A stretch of 64,000 bases of DNA from Mycobacterium pinniadriaticum. Lineage in GTDB: Bacteria; Actinomycetota; Actinomycetes; Mycobacteriales; Mycobacteriaceae. Shown piece by piece: positions 42,480 to 50,578 of the stretch. Position 1 is the stretch's first letter, and every line of letters begins with the position of its first letter. The stretch lies in the NCBI RefSeq assembly GCF_026242045.1, contig NZ_JAPJDO010000018.1:50593-114592 (forward strand), written 5' to 3'. A program made the translations under genes and the position numbers. The notes beneath the pieces were generated by a model, which saw only the letters and a program-made list of their open reading frames with translations, did no database searches and had not been told where the DNA came from.

Positions 42480-43114
42480 TGCAGGACTCCGCGTTCAGCC
42501 AACGTCTTGGCATCCGGGCGGCGCAGATACAGCGGCACCAGCGGATCGGGATCTGTAGTCCAATCACTAACGGCGGCAACCAGACCCGTCGCGGTCGGGT
42601 AGGCGGGGCCGATGACGGGCAGCCCGAACAGTGCGGCGTGTTCCGGCGATCCGGCGATCGCAACGGCTGCACCGACCGATACATCGGCGGGCGCGGCGAC
42701 ATCCGGCCCCTCGATGCGCGCGCCGTCGCGATAGCGCGCCCAATACACCTCGCGGCGGCGGGCGTCGGTGACCACCAGCACCTCACCGGTCGTCAGCGCC
42801 CCGATCGCGTCCAGGCTGCATACGCCGTGGACCGGGCGGCCCAGGGCATGCCCGTAGGCCGCGGCCGTCGCCATTCCGACCCGTAGGCCGGTGAACGGTC
42901 CTGGGCCGCAACCGACGACGACGGCGTCCAGATCGGCCATCGTCAGGCCGGCATCGGAGACCGCCACCACCACGTTGGGGGTCAACGTCTCGGCATGAGC
43001 GCGTGCGTCCAGCGTGATCCGCTCTCCGGCGACGCCGATCCCGTCGCCGCGAACCACAACCGCGGCCGTCACGGCCGGCGTGGCGGTATCGATGACCAAG
43101 ACGTTGTGGATCAT
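42476..43114 (-). CDS. tsaB: tRNA threonylcarbamoyladenosine biosynthesis protein TsaB
   Basis: This 212-residue ASKHA-fold partner of TsaD has LVIDTATPAVTAAVV at the start and the family motif VVVGCGPGPFTGLRVGMATAAAYG at about residues 64-87. The ATG at 43114 overlaps the tsaE stop (ATGA); an ATG at 43132 would place the start well inside tsaE. It forms the t6A complex with TsaD and TsaE. Confidence 0.92.
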   Translation of the reverse strand: MIHNVLVIDTATPAVTAAVVVRGDGIGVAGERITLDARAHAETLTPNVVVAVSDAGLTMADLDAVVVGCGPGPFTGLRVGMATAAAYGHALGRPVHGVCSLDAIGALTTGEVLVVTDARRREVYWARYRDGARIEGPDVAAPADVSVGAAVAIAGSPEHAALFGLPVIGPAYPTATGLVAAVSDWTTDPDPLVPLYLRRPDAKTLAERGVLQ

Positions 43115-43584
43115 CGGTGATTCCACTGCCATGTCGCGGTGCGCATCTCGCTGTCGGCGCTGCGCACGAGGGTGATGTCCAGGTGATTCTCCGAGAGCCG
43201 TTCGGCCAGACCTTCACCCCATTCGACCACCACGACGGCGTCGTCGAGATCGGCGTCGAGGTCCAGCGAATCAAGTTCGGCCAGCAGGTCCGCGCCGGTG
43301 TGTTCGAGCAGACGGTAGACGTCGACATGCACCAGTTCCGGCCGTCCAGCGCGCCGCGGCCGGTGCACCCGGGCCAGTACGAAGGTCGGCGAGGTCACCG
43401 GCCCCTCGACATCCATGCCGAGTGCGATTCCCTTGGTGAGGGCGGTCTTTCCAGCTCCCAGTGGCCCGGACAGGACGACAACGTCGCCGGCCCGCAGCTG
43501 CCGGCCCAGCTGCTCCCCGAGGGCGATGGTGTCCTCCACGGTGGGCAGTTCGAGTGTGCCGCTGCGCACCTGCGTCCTATCCAC
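43111..43584 (-). CDS. tsaE: tRNA threonylcarbamoyladenosine biosynthesis ATPase TsaE
   Basis: This 157-residue P-loop ATPase has the Walker A motif GPLGAGKT at residues 40-47 and TSPTFVL at about 64-70. The family end of strand and motif DAVVVVEWGEGL is also present. A GTG start at 43584 is used because it gives the usual N-terminus. The gene overlaps the hydrolase upstream by 8 bases and tsaB downstream by 4. It powers the TsaB-TsaD complex for t6A synthesis. Confidence 0.92.
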   Translation of the reverse strand: MDRTQVRSGTLELPTVEDTIALGEQLGRQLRAGDVVVLSGPLGAGKTALTKGIALGMDVEGPVTSPTFVLARVHRPRRAGRPELVHVDVYRLLEHTGADLLAELDSLDLDADLDDAVVVVEWGEGLAERLSENHLDITLVRSADSEMRTATWQWNHR

Positions 43585-44785
43585 GGGCGCGGTCCTTGAG
43601 CGCGCGGGCGAAGGCCACCAGTTTCGACGGGGTCGCGCGTTCGACGAGCCTTACCAGCGCGTCGTTGATCACCTCAGGCTGTTCGAGCTGTACCAGGTGG
43701 CCGGCGCCGGCGACGATGAGCAGTTCACTGTTCGGCAGCACCGCGGCCATCTCCTCGGAGTGCACGACCGGGGTCAGCACATCGTGGTCGCCGCAGGCGA
43801 TCAGGGTGGGGATCCGGGCCAGTACCGGCAGCGCCGCACTCTCGTCGTGAACCTCCAGGGCGTGCAGGAACTCGACCAGGGTGGCGATCGGGGTGTCGTG
43901 AATCATCTCTTCGGAGAAAGCCGCAACGCTCGGACTCGTCTTGTCGTCGCCGTAGGAGGCGGTACGCAGGATCGGGCGCAGCACCGAACGGGCTGCGCCA
44001 CGGGTACGGTGAATCATCTTGGGTACGTACCGCGCCGCGAAACGAACAGCCTCCAGCGCGGGGTTCTGCAGGATCTCGCCCACCGGCGAACGAGGCAGAC
44101 CTTCGGCGGCCGAGGAGATCAGCGCCGCACCGACGACGCGGCTGCCGTAGTGCTCGGGGAACTGACGGGCGTGCGACAGCACCGTCATCCCGCCCATCGA
44201 ATGCCCGACGAGCACGATCGGGCCACGCGGAACCATCACCTGCAGAATGGTTTCCAGGTCCTGACCCAGCTGGGTCACCGTGTAGGTATCGACCGGTGCC
44301 GCGCTGGACTGTCCGTGGCCACGCTGGTCGTAGAACACCATCCGGACCTGACCTCCCCAGCGGTCCGCCAGGGCGGCCCGCTGAAAGTGAAAAGACCCCA
44401 TCCGCAGGCAGAATCCGTGGGCGAACACAACGGTGAGCGGAGCGGTGATCGGCCCGACCTCGCGCACCACCAGCGGGGTGCCGTCCGGGGTGGTGACGAC
44501 ACAGCCGCGATCGGCGTCGAGAAGCGCGAAATCCTCACCCCGGTAGGCATCTTCGATGAAGGACCGGTACCGCAGCGAACGCGCGGCCGACAGCCCGGCA
44601 ACGGTGCTGACAGCGCCCAGTCCGGCCACACCGGCCATCAACCCGGCCTTCTTGCCGACCCCGAGACCGGGGCGGTCGGACTTGCGGGCCAGCCGTTCGG
44701 CGGTCTTCTCGGCACGACGCGCCAAGCGTTCGTCGATGCCGCGGGAACGCTTGAGGTTCTTCTCGTGATCACTGCCCACCGGCAT
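43577..44785 (-). CDS. Alpha/beta hydrolase, membrane-associated
   Basis: This 402-residue protein has a basic N-terminus and a hydrophobic stretch at about residues 43-62 (KKAGLMAGVAGLGAVSTVAGLSAARS) that could anchor it. A hydrolase domain follows with the oxyanion motif AHGFCLRMGSFHFQR, the nucleophile elbow VGHSMGGMT and the histidine GAGHLVQLE. It lies between alr and tsaE in an overlapping gene set. The start ATG at 44785 is 17 bases inside the alr end. In mycobacteria such hydrolases often act on lipids; the substrate here is not known. Confidence 0.85.
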   Translation of the reverse strand: MPVGSDHEKNLKRSRGIDERLARRAEKTAERLARKSDRPGLGVGKKAGLMAGVAGLGAVSTVAGLSAARSLRYRSFIEDAYRGEDFALLDADRGCVVTTPDGTPLVVREVGPITAPLTVVFAHGFCLRMGSFHFQRAALADRWGGQVRMVFYDQRGHGQSSAAPVDTYTVTQLGQDLETILQVMVPRGPIVLVGHSMGGMTVLSHARQFPEHYGSRVVGAALISSAAEGLPRSPVGEILQNPALEAVRFAARYVPKMIHRTRGAARSVLRPILRTASYGDDKTSPSVAAFSEEMIHDTPIATLVEFLHALEVHDESAALPVLARIPTLIACGDHDVLTPVVHSEEMAAVLPNSELLIVAGAGHLVQLEQPEVINDALVRLVERATPSKLVAFARALKDRARG

Positions 44786-45956
44786 CAGCCTCCCGATAGG
44801 TACGTACCACCCGCCCGCGCGGGCTGGTGACCACCTCATAGTGGATGGTGCCGAGTAGGTCGGCCCAGTGCTGGGCCGTCGGCTCACCGGAAGTGCCGGG
44901 GCCGAACAGAATCGCCTCGTCGCCCTCGGCGATGTCGGGTTCACCAGGACCGATATCGACGACGAACTGATCCATGCAGACCCGTCCGACGCTGGGGCGC
45001 AGCCTGCCGTTGATCAGCACGTCGATCCGGCCACCGAGCGGCCGGTACAGCCCGTCGGCGTAGCCGATGGGCAGCAACGCCACGTTGGTGTCGCGGCCGG
45101 CGATCCAAGTGTGCCCGTAGGACACGCCATCGCCGGCTTTGACCGGTTTGACCATCGCTACCGCGCATTTCAGCGTCATCGCCGGACGCAACCCCATATC
45201 GCCACGCTCGGGGATGGGGCTCAGTCCATACACTGCGATACCGGGCCGGACCATGTCGAAGGCCAGGTCTGGCCGCGCCATCGCCGACGGCGAGTTGGAC
45301 AGGTGGGCCACCTCGAATTCGACGCCGCGCCTGCGTGCTTCGGCGATCATGTCGGTAAACCGCTGCGCCTGAAGGTCATTGAGTGGATCATCGGGAAGGT
45401 CACCGTTGGCCAGGTGCGACATGATGCCGCGCAACCGGACCGCATCGGCGGCAACGGCACGCTGCAGTTCGGCCAGGACCGTCGGGTAATCGGCCAGAAG
45501 GACCCCGTTGCGGTTGAGCCCGGTATCGACCTTGATCGTGACCTCGGCCGTGCGTCCGGTGCGCCGGACCGCGTCGAGCAGTTCGGCGACTTGCCGCGCC
45601 GACGAGACGGCGATTTGCACATCGGCCGTCAACGCCGGGGCGAAGTCGGTGCCCGGCGGATGCAGCCAGGCCAGCACGGGTGCGGTGATGCCACCCGAGC
45701 GCAGGGCCAGCGCCTCGTCGATGGTGGCGACCCCCAACTCGGCGGCGCCGGCGGCCACCGCCGCCCGGCCCGCCTGGACGGCGCCATGGCCGTACGCGTC
45801 GGCCTTGACGACCGCCATCACCTGGGCGGACCCCGCGTGCTCACGCAAAACGCGCACGTTGTGGGCGATCGCCCCGAGATCGACGAGCGCTTCGGCGCCG
45901 GGGCGCGAAGTCTGGGTTTGCGTCGACGGGGTCAACGATGTCGTGTGCATGTTCAT
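44769..45956 (-). CDS. alr: Alanine racemase
   Basis: This 395-residue PLP enzyme makes D-alanine for peptidoglycan. The PLP lysine is Lys51 in VVKADAYGHG, with the second-subunit tyrosine in VSYGHTW and the C-terminal VCMDQFVVDIG. The first ATG used is 45956; ATG at 45950 is equally possible. It heads the minus-strand cluster that continues through the tsa genes. The enzyme is the target of D-cycloserine in mycobacteria (known for the family). Confidence 0.95.
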   Translation of the reverse strand: MNMHTTSLTPSTQTQTSRPGAEALVDLGAIAHNVRVLREHAGSAQVMAVVKADAYGHGAVQAGRAAVAAGAAELGVATIDEALALRSGGITAPVLAWLHPPGTDFAPALTADVQIAVSSARQVAELLDAVRRTGRTAEVTIKVDTGLNRNGVLLADYPTVLAELQRAVAADAVRLRGIMSHLANGDLPDDPLNDLQAQRFTDMIAEARRRGVEFEVAHLSNSPSAMARPDLAFDMVRPGIAVYGLSPIPERGDMGLRPAMTLKCAVAMVKPVKAGDGVSYGHTWIAGRDTNVALLPIGYADGLYRPLGGRIDVLINGRLRPSVGRVCMDQFVVDIGPGEPDIAEGDEAILFGPGTSGEPTAQHWADLLGTIHYEVVTSPRGRVVRTYREADAGGQ

Positions 45957-46147
45957 GTCACCGCAGCCAATTGTCCCAGAAGCCGACACCGATGCCCGCA
46001 TAGGGCGCTGACCTGTCGTTTTTGTGACCGTCAGCGTCAGGCTCGGGCGCCAGCGATCGGCAGGTGCTTCGCGCGGCATCGGCATTACCGTGAATCAATC
46101 GTTCGGTCTCCGGGACCTCGACCCGGAACTGGATGCTGGCGTAGCGC

Positions 46148-47527
46148 CTAGTGCGCGAAGTGCTGCTCGGTGAAGTGCCCCTCTGGCTTGATCGCATCGA
46201 GGTGGCCCAGCACGGCGTTGAGGTCATCCCACAGTGAGCGGGCAAGGTCGGCGGAGAACCCTTCTCGCACCACCACCCGTAGCACCGTGACGTTCTCCGC
46301 GCCTTCGGGCATGGTGTAGGCCGGCACCTGCCAGCCGTACGAGCGCAGCGCCGCCGACACGTCGAATTCGGTGTAGCCGAAGTCGCCGCTCAGCCGGAAG
46401 GCCACCACCGGGATCGCCGACCCGTCGGAGATCACCTCGAAGTGCTTGCACTCGGCCAGCTGATCGGACAGCCATCGCGCGGTGTGCGACAGGCGTTTCA
46501 TGACCGTGGTGTAACCGGCGCGCCCCAGCCGCACGAAGTTGTAGTACTGGCCTACCACCTGGTTGCCGGGTCGGGAGAAGTTCAACGTGAAGGTCGGCAT
46601 GTCGCCGCCGAGATAATTGACCCGGAAAACCAGATCCTCGGGCAGCAGATCCTTGTTGCGCCACACCACGAAACCCAGGCCTGGGTAGGTCAACCCATAC
46701 TTGTGGCCGCTGACGTTGATCGACGCCACGCGCGGCAGCCGGAAGTCCCAGACCAGGTCGGGATGCAGGAAGGGCACCACGAATCCGCCACTGGCCGCGT
46801 CCACGTGCACCGGGATGTCAAGACCCTTGTCCTTCTCGAGTTTGTCCAGGGCGGCGCAGATTTCGGCGATCGGCTCCAGCTCACCGGTGTAAGTGGTGCC
46901 GAGGATGGCCACCACGCCGATGGTGTCCTCGTCGACGTAGTCGAGTACCTGTTCGGGCGTGATGACGTAGCGGTCCTCCGTCATCGGAATGTAGCGCGGC
47001 TCGACTTCGAAGTAGCGGCAGAACTTCTCCCACACCACCTGGACGTTGGAACCCATGACCAGGTTGGGTGTGCGGGTCTTCCACTTCTCTCCCACCCGAT
47101 CCTTCCACCGCCACTTCAGCGCCAGCCCGCCGAGCATCACCGCCTCCGAGGATCCGATGGTCGACACACCGGTGGCACTGGAGGCATCGTCGTCGCGCAG
47201 ATCCTCGGCATGGAAGAGGTCGGCAACCATTGACACACAACGAGATTCGATCGCAGCGGTGGCCGGATACTCGTCCTTGTCGATCATGTTCTTGTCGAAC
47301 GTCTCGGCCATCAGCTTCTCGGCTTCGGGGTCCATCCACGTGGTGACGAACGTCGCCAGGTTCAGCCGGGAGCTGCCGTCGAGCATCAACTCGTCGTGGA
47401 TGAATCGATAGGCCGCGGCGGGTTCCATCGGCTCGTCGGGCAGCCGCAGCGACGGGATCGGGTCGGCGGACAGCCGGCCGGTGTAGGCGGGCGAGATCGA
47501 CGGGGAACGGTACTTGACGTGGGGCAC
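46148..47527 (-). CDS. gadB: Glutamate decarboxylase
   Basis: This 459-residue PLP enzyme converts glutamate to GABA and consumes a proton. Motifs are HVDAASGG at residues 241-248 and the Schiff-base lysine in NVSGHKYGLTYPG (Lys276). A GTG start at 47527 follows AAAGGA. The C-terminal end HFTEQHFAH is short and histidine-rich, unlike the pH-sensing tail of E. coli GadB but placed similarly. The next upstream gene nnrDE is on the same strand with an 11-base gap, so they may be cotranscribed. Confidence 0.94.
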   Translation of the reverse strand: MPHVKYRSPSISPAYTGRLSADPIPSLRLPDEPMEPAAAYRFIHDELMLDGSSRLNLATFVTTWMDPEAEKLMAETFDKNMIDKDEYPATAAIESRCVSMVADLFHAEDLRDDDASSATGVSTIGSSEAVMLGGLALKWRWKDRVGEKWKTRTPNLVMGSNVQVVWEKFCRYFEVEPRYIPMTEDRYVITPEQVLDYVDEDTIGVVAILGTTYTGELEPIAEICAALDKLEKDKGLDIPVHVDAASGGFVVPFLHPDLVWDFRLPRVASINVSGHKYGLTYPGLGFVVWRNKDLLPEDLVFRVNYLGGDMPTFTLNFSRPGNQVVGQYYNFVRLGRAGYTTVMKRLSHTARWLSDQLAECKHFEVISDGSAIPVVAFRLSGDFGYTEFDVSAALRSYGWQVPAYTMPEGAENVTVLRVVVREGFSADLARSLWDDLNAVLGHLDAIKPEGHFTEQHFAH

Positions 47528-47538
47528 GAGAGTCCTTT

Positions 47539-48990
47539 CTACAGTTCTGCGACGGCCTGACGGATGTGAGCGAGGATGCGCGACGCCGACGTGGGCACCG
47601 ACACCGGGCCCGGGTCGGCGGCGGCGGCGTTGGCGGCGCGGGCATGCACGAATGCCGACGCGGCAGCCGCCTCGACGGGCGGCAGGCCCGAGGCCAACAA
47701 CGCGCCGATCATGCCGGACAGCACGTCACCGGATCCGGCGGTGGCTGCCCACGAACCTCCGGCGGGGTTGAGGTAGGCCAAGCCTGAGGGCTCGGCGATG
47801 ACGGTGACATTGCCCTTGAGCAGGACCGTGGCGCCGTACGCCTCGGCGAGCCGGCGGGTGGCCGCCACCCGGTCCTCCCCCGGTGGCACTTCGTCCGACG
47901 TCGCCGGCCAGCCGGCTCCGGAAGCCAGCCTGGCGAATTCGCCGGCGTGCGGCGTCAGCACTGTCGGGGCGGCGCGCCCCGCCACCAGGTCCGGCTGCGC
48001 GGACAGCATGGTCAGAGCGTCGGCGTCGACGATCACCGGAAGATCAGTGTTGAGCGCGAAATTCAAAGCACCGAACGCGTTTTCGTCGGCGCCCAGGCCC
48101 GGTCCGACTACCCAGGCCTGCACCCGGCCGGCGGCGTGCGGGTTCGGTGCGGCGACCACCTCCGGCCAGTGCGACACCACCTCCGCGGCCGCTGACCCGG
48201 CGTAGCGTTTCATTCCCGACGTCGCGGCCACCGCGGCCCCGGTGCACAGGATCGCCGCACCGGGATAGGTGGACGAGCCGGCCAGGATGCCGGTGACTCC
48301 CTGGCTGTATTTGTCGTCGCGGACGCCGGGAATCGGCCAGCGGGCTTTGACGTCGGCGGCATCGAGGCCGACCAGATCGGTGGCTGGCAGATCCAGCCCG
48401 ATGTCGACGAGTTCGACGCGGCCGCAGTCGGCAAGGGCGTGAACGGGTTTGAGCCCGCCGAAGGTCACGGTGAGCGCGGCGCGCACGGCCGGCCCGGTGA
48501 GCGCGCCGGTCTGCACGTCGATTCCGCTGGGAATGTCGACGGCCACCACCGCGATGCCCGCGGCCTCGACCGCGGCGAAAACGGCGGCGGCTGCCTCGCG
48601 CAGCGGTCCCTTCCCCGAGATGCCGACGACCCCGTCGATCACCAGATCCGCCGTGGGGGGAACGGCGGAGACCACCCGGCCACCGGCGGCACGAAACGCC
48701 GCCAGCGCCTTGGCATGGGTCCGCTCGGGGTTCAGCAATACCGCCGTCGCCGCCACACCACGGCGACGCAGGAGGGTCGCCGACCACAGTGCGTCACCGC
48801 CGTTGTCGCCGGATCCGACGACGGCACAGACCTGCCGGCCGGCCAGCGACCCGGTCCGGGCGCGCAGCTCCGCGGCGATCGCGGTAGCCAAGCCGTAGGC
48901 GGCGCGACGCATCAGTGCACCATCGGGCAGGCTGGCCAACAAGGGCGCCTCGGCGGCGCGGATCGCGTCGGCGGTGTAGTAGTGCCGCAT
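47539..48990 (-). CDS. nnr: Bifunctional NAD(P)HX epimerase / ADP-dependent NAD(P)HX dehydratase
   Basis: This 483-residue fusion of the two metabolite-repair domains restores damaged NAD(P)H. The N-terminal epimerase part has VVGSGDNGGDALW and DGVVGISGKGPLRE. The C-terminal ribokinase-like dehydratase part has VLTPHAGEFARL, LKGNVTVIAEP and the glycine-rich AATAGSGDVLSGMIGA. I chose the ATG at 48990 (MRHYYTADAI), as in M. tuberculosis Rv3433c; GTG or TTG just upstream are possible. It sits upstream of gadB. Confidence 0.93.
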   Translation of the reverse strand: MRHYYTADAIRAAEAPLLASLPDGALMRRAAYGLATAIAAELRARTGSLAGRQVCAVVGSGDNGGDALWSATLLRRRGVAATAVLLNPERTHAKALAAFRAAGGRVVSAVPPTADLVIDGVVGISGKGPLREAAAAVFAAVEAAGIAVVAVDIPSGIDVQTGALTGPAVRAALTVTFGGLKPVHALADCGRVELVDIGLDLPATDLVGLDAADVKARWPIPGVRDDKYSQGVTGILAGSSTYPGAAILCTGAAVAATSGMKRYAGSAAAEVVSHWPEVVAAPNPHAAGRVQAWVVGPGLGADENAFGALNFALNTDLPVIVDADALTMLSAQPDLVAGRAAPTVLTPHAGEFARLASGAGWPATSDEVPPGEDRVAATRRLAEAYGATVLLKGNVTVIAEPSGLAYLNPAGGSWAATAGSGDVLSGMIGALLASGLPPVEAAAASAFVHARAANAAAADPGPVSVPTSASRILAHIRQAVAEL

Positions 48991-49052
48991 CGGCACCAAG
49001 GTTACGTCCTCAACGTGTGATAGCAGCGAACTCCGCGCGGGTATTCACCCGT

Positions 49053-49145
49053 ATGACCGATCAGCAGTTGCTTGATGAACTTCTGGATCTCGAACGCGCG
49101 GGATGGCGGCTGGTGCTGTATCGACAGACACCGGTCGCGGGCTGA
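49053..49145 (+). CDS. Possible small or truncated ORF
   Basis: A 30-codon frame reads MTDQQLLDELLDLERAGW and ends after about 12 more residues. The helical opening resembles the start of small DUF4440/SnoaL-like proteins of about 130 residues, the rest of which is missing here. It may be a remnant with only the first helix kept, or a genuine small ORF. The support is weak. Confidence 0.3.
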   Translation: MTDQQLLDELLDLERAGWRLVLYRQTPVAG

Positions 49146-49156
49146 TCCCGGGTACC

Positions 49157-49180
49157 ATTTTGGAGTGACTGAACCAAAAT
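49157..49180. promoter_or_regulatory. Inverted repeat over the start of the tetR gene
   Basis: ATTTTGG at 49157-49163 and CCAAAAT at 49174-49180 are perfect arms with a 10-base spacer, and the GTG start at 49165 lies inside. A dimeric TetR protein bound here would block its own transcription or translation. It is the only good palindrome near this gene. Confidence 0.5.
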
Positions 49181-49836
49181 CTGTTCAGCTGCCCGCCGCG
49201 GTCAACGGCCGTAGCCTGACCCGCAAGGGTGCGCAGACGCGAGATCGGATCGTCGGCGCCGCCGCCGACCTGATGCAGGAACGGGGCGTGGCGCGCACCA
49301 CCATCGAGGACATCCAGGCCGCCGCCGGCGTGAGCTCGTCACAGCTGTACCACTACTTCGCCGACAAGGACGCCTTGATCGCCGCCGTCATCGAATTGCA
49401 GGGCCGCCGCGTCCTCGATGTCCAGCAGCTGGGCCTGGCCCGGGTGACGTGCCTGGACGACCTATGGCGCTGGCGGGATCTGGTCGTCGGCATCCGCACA
49501 GCTCAGAACTGTATCGGAGGCTGCCCGCTGGGTTCTCTGGCCGCCGACCTGGTCGAGACGGACCCGCTGGCGCGGGCACAGTTGGCGCGATGGTTCGCCG
49601 AGTGGGAACGCATCCTGCGCGACGGCCTGGCGTCGATGGCCGCCGCCGGCCAGTTCCCGGCCGGCACCGACACCGATCGCCTGGCGCTGGCCCTGCTGGC
49701 TGCCACCCAGGGCGGGTTGTTACTCAGTCAGGTCAACCGCGACACCGCCGCCCTCACCGCCGCGATGGACACGGTGATCGCCCAGATCGCGGCTCAGTTG
49801 ACCGAACCTGCCCGCGCGTTGGTTCGCCGCCGCTGA
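49165..49836 (+). CDS. TetR/AcrR family transcriptional regulator
   Basis: This 223-residue protein has the TetR HTH (RDRIVGAAADLMQERGVARTTIEDIQAAAGVSSSQLYHYFADKDALIAAVI, about residues 24-75). The C-terminal helical ligand domain contains NCIGGCPLGSLAADL, a cysteine pair seen in TetR proteins of the YxaF/LmrA type. The GTG start at 49165 keeps the usual N-terminal length. It is 69 bases from the peroxiredoxin gene on the same strand and may control it. Confidence 0.85.
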   Translation: MTEPKSVQLPAAVNGRSLTRKGAQTRDRIVGAAADLMQERGVARTTIEDIQAAAGVSSSQLYHYFADKDALIAAVIELQGRRVLDVQQLGLARVTCLDDLWRWRDLVVGIRTAQNCIGGCPLGSLAADLVETDPLARAQLARWFAEWERILRDGLASMAAAGQFPAGTDTDRLALALLAATQGGLLLSQVNRDTAALTAAMDTVIAQIAAQLTEPARALVRRR

Positions 49837-49905
49837 TTTTTTGGCATTGACACTCCATTTTTTGCGCGCCAGCATGGGGCACACGCCCACCGGAGAGGAA
49901 CCGCG

Positions 49906-50574
49906 ATGTCCACCACCGAACCCGTCACGATCGCCGCCCAGGTCGCCCAACTGCAGGAAGGCCTGTCCGAACACTTGCCCGCCGACGTCATCGAGGTGTT
50001 GGTCGCCGACCAGAAGCGGATGCTCGACGACGGTGCCGCGCCGGGCGCGGCTCGACCCGGAACTGTGCTGCCCGATCCGGAAGTCATTGATGCACAGGGA
50101 AATACGACGACGATCACGGCGCTGCGCGGCGGCGGGCCGGCCGTCGTCGTCTTCTACCGGGGCGCGTGGTGCCCGTACTGCAACCTGGCGCTGAAGACCT
50201 ATCAGGACCAGCTGGTGCCGACACTTGCCGCGCGCGGCATCCGGCTGATCGCCATCAGCCCGCAGAAGCCCGACGGAACGCTGTCCAGCATCGAAGTCAA
50301 CGCGCTGACCTTCGACGTGGTCTCCGATCCCGGCAATCGGATCGCGGCCGCGCTCGGCATCGTCACCGCGCCCTCGGAAGCATCCCGGGCGGCCACCCAG
50401 CGGCTGGGGTTGGACCTTCGCGAGGCCAATGCCGACGGCGGCTATGAGCTCCCGATGCCCACCGTCCTGGTCATCGACGGTGACGGGGTAATCACCTGGA
50501 GCGATATCCACCCCGACTACACCACCCGAACCGAGGTCGCCGAGATCCTGGCCGCCGTGGCCGACCTGGGCTGA
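49906..50574 (+). CDS. Peroxiredoxin-like (AhpC/TSA family) protein
   Basis: This 222-residue thioredoxin-fold protein has the active site FYRGAWCPYCN, with Cys89 and Cys92 (CxxC, as in some Prx/TlpA-like proteins). IRLIAISPQKPDGTLS and the C-terminal TVLVIDGDGVITWSDIHPDYTTRTE follow. It has an N-terminal helical extension of about 50 residues. It likely reduces peroxides or thiols. A possible -35 TTGACA lies at 49854 upstream. The TetR gene before it suggests stress-induced expression. Confidence 0.85.
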   Translation: MSTTEPVTIAAQVAQLQEGLSEHLPADVIEVLVADQKRMLDDGAAPGAARPGTVLPDPEVIDAQGNTTTITALRGGGPAVVVFYRGAWCPYCNLALKTYQDQLVPTLAARGIRLIAISPQKPDGTLSSIEVNALTFDVVSDPGNRIAAALGIVTAPSEASRAATQRLGLDLREANADGGYELPMPTVLVIDGDGVITWSDIHPDYTTRTEVAEILAAVADLG

Positions 50575-50578
50575 TCGG

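Noticed and set aside
45957..46147. Possible small gene between alr and gadB
   Set aside because: The minus-strand frame there has no family resemblance and overlaps the gadB end.
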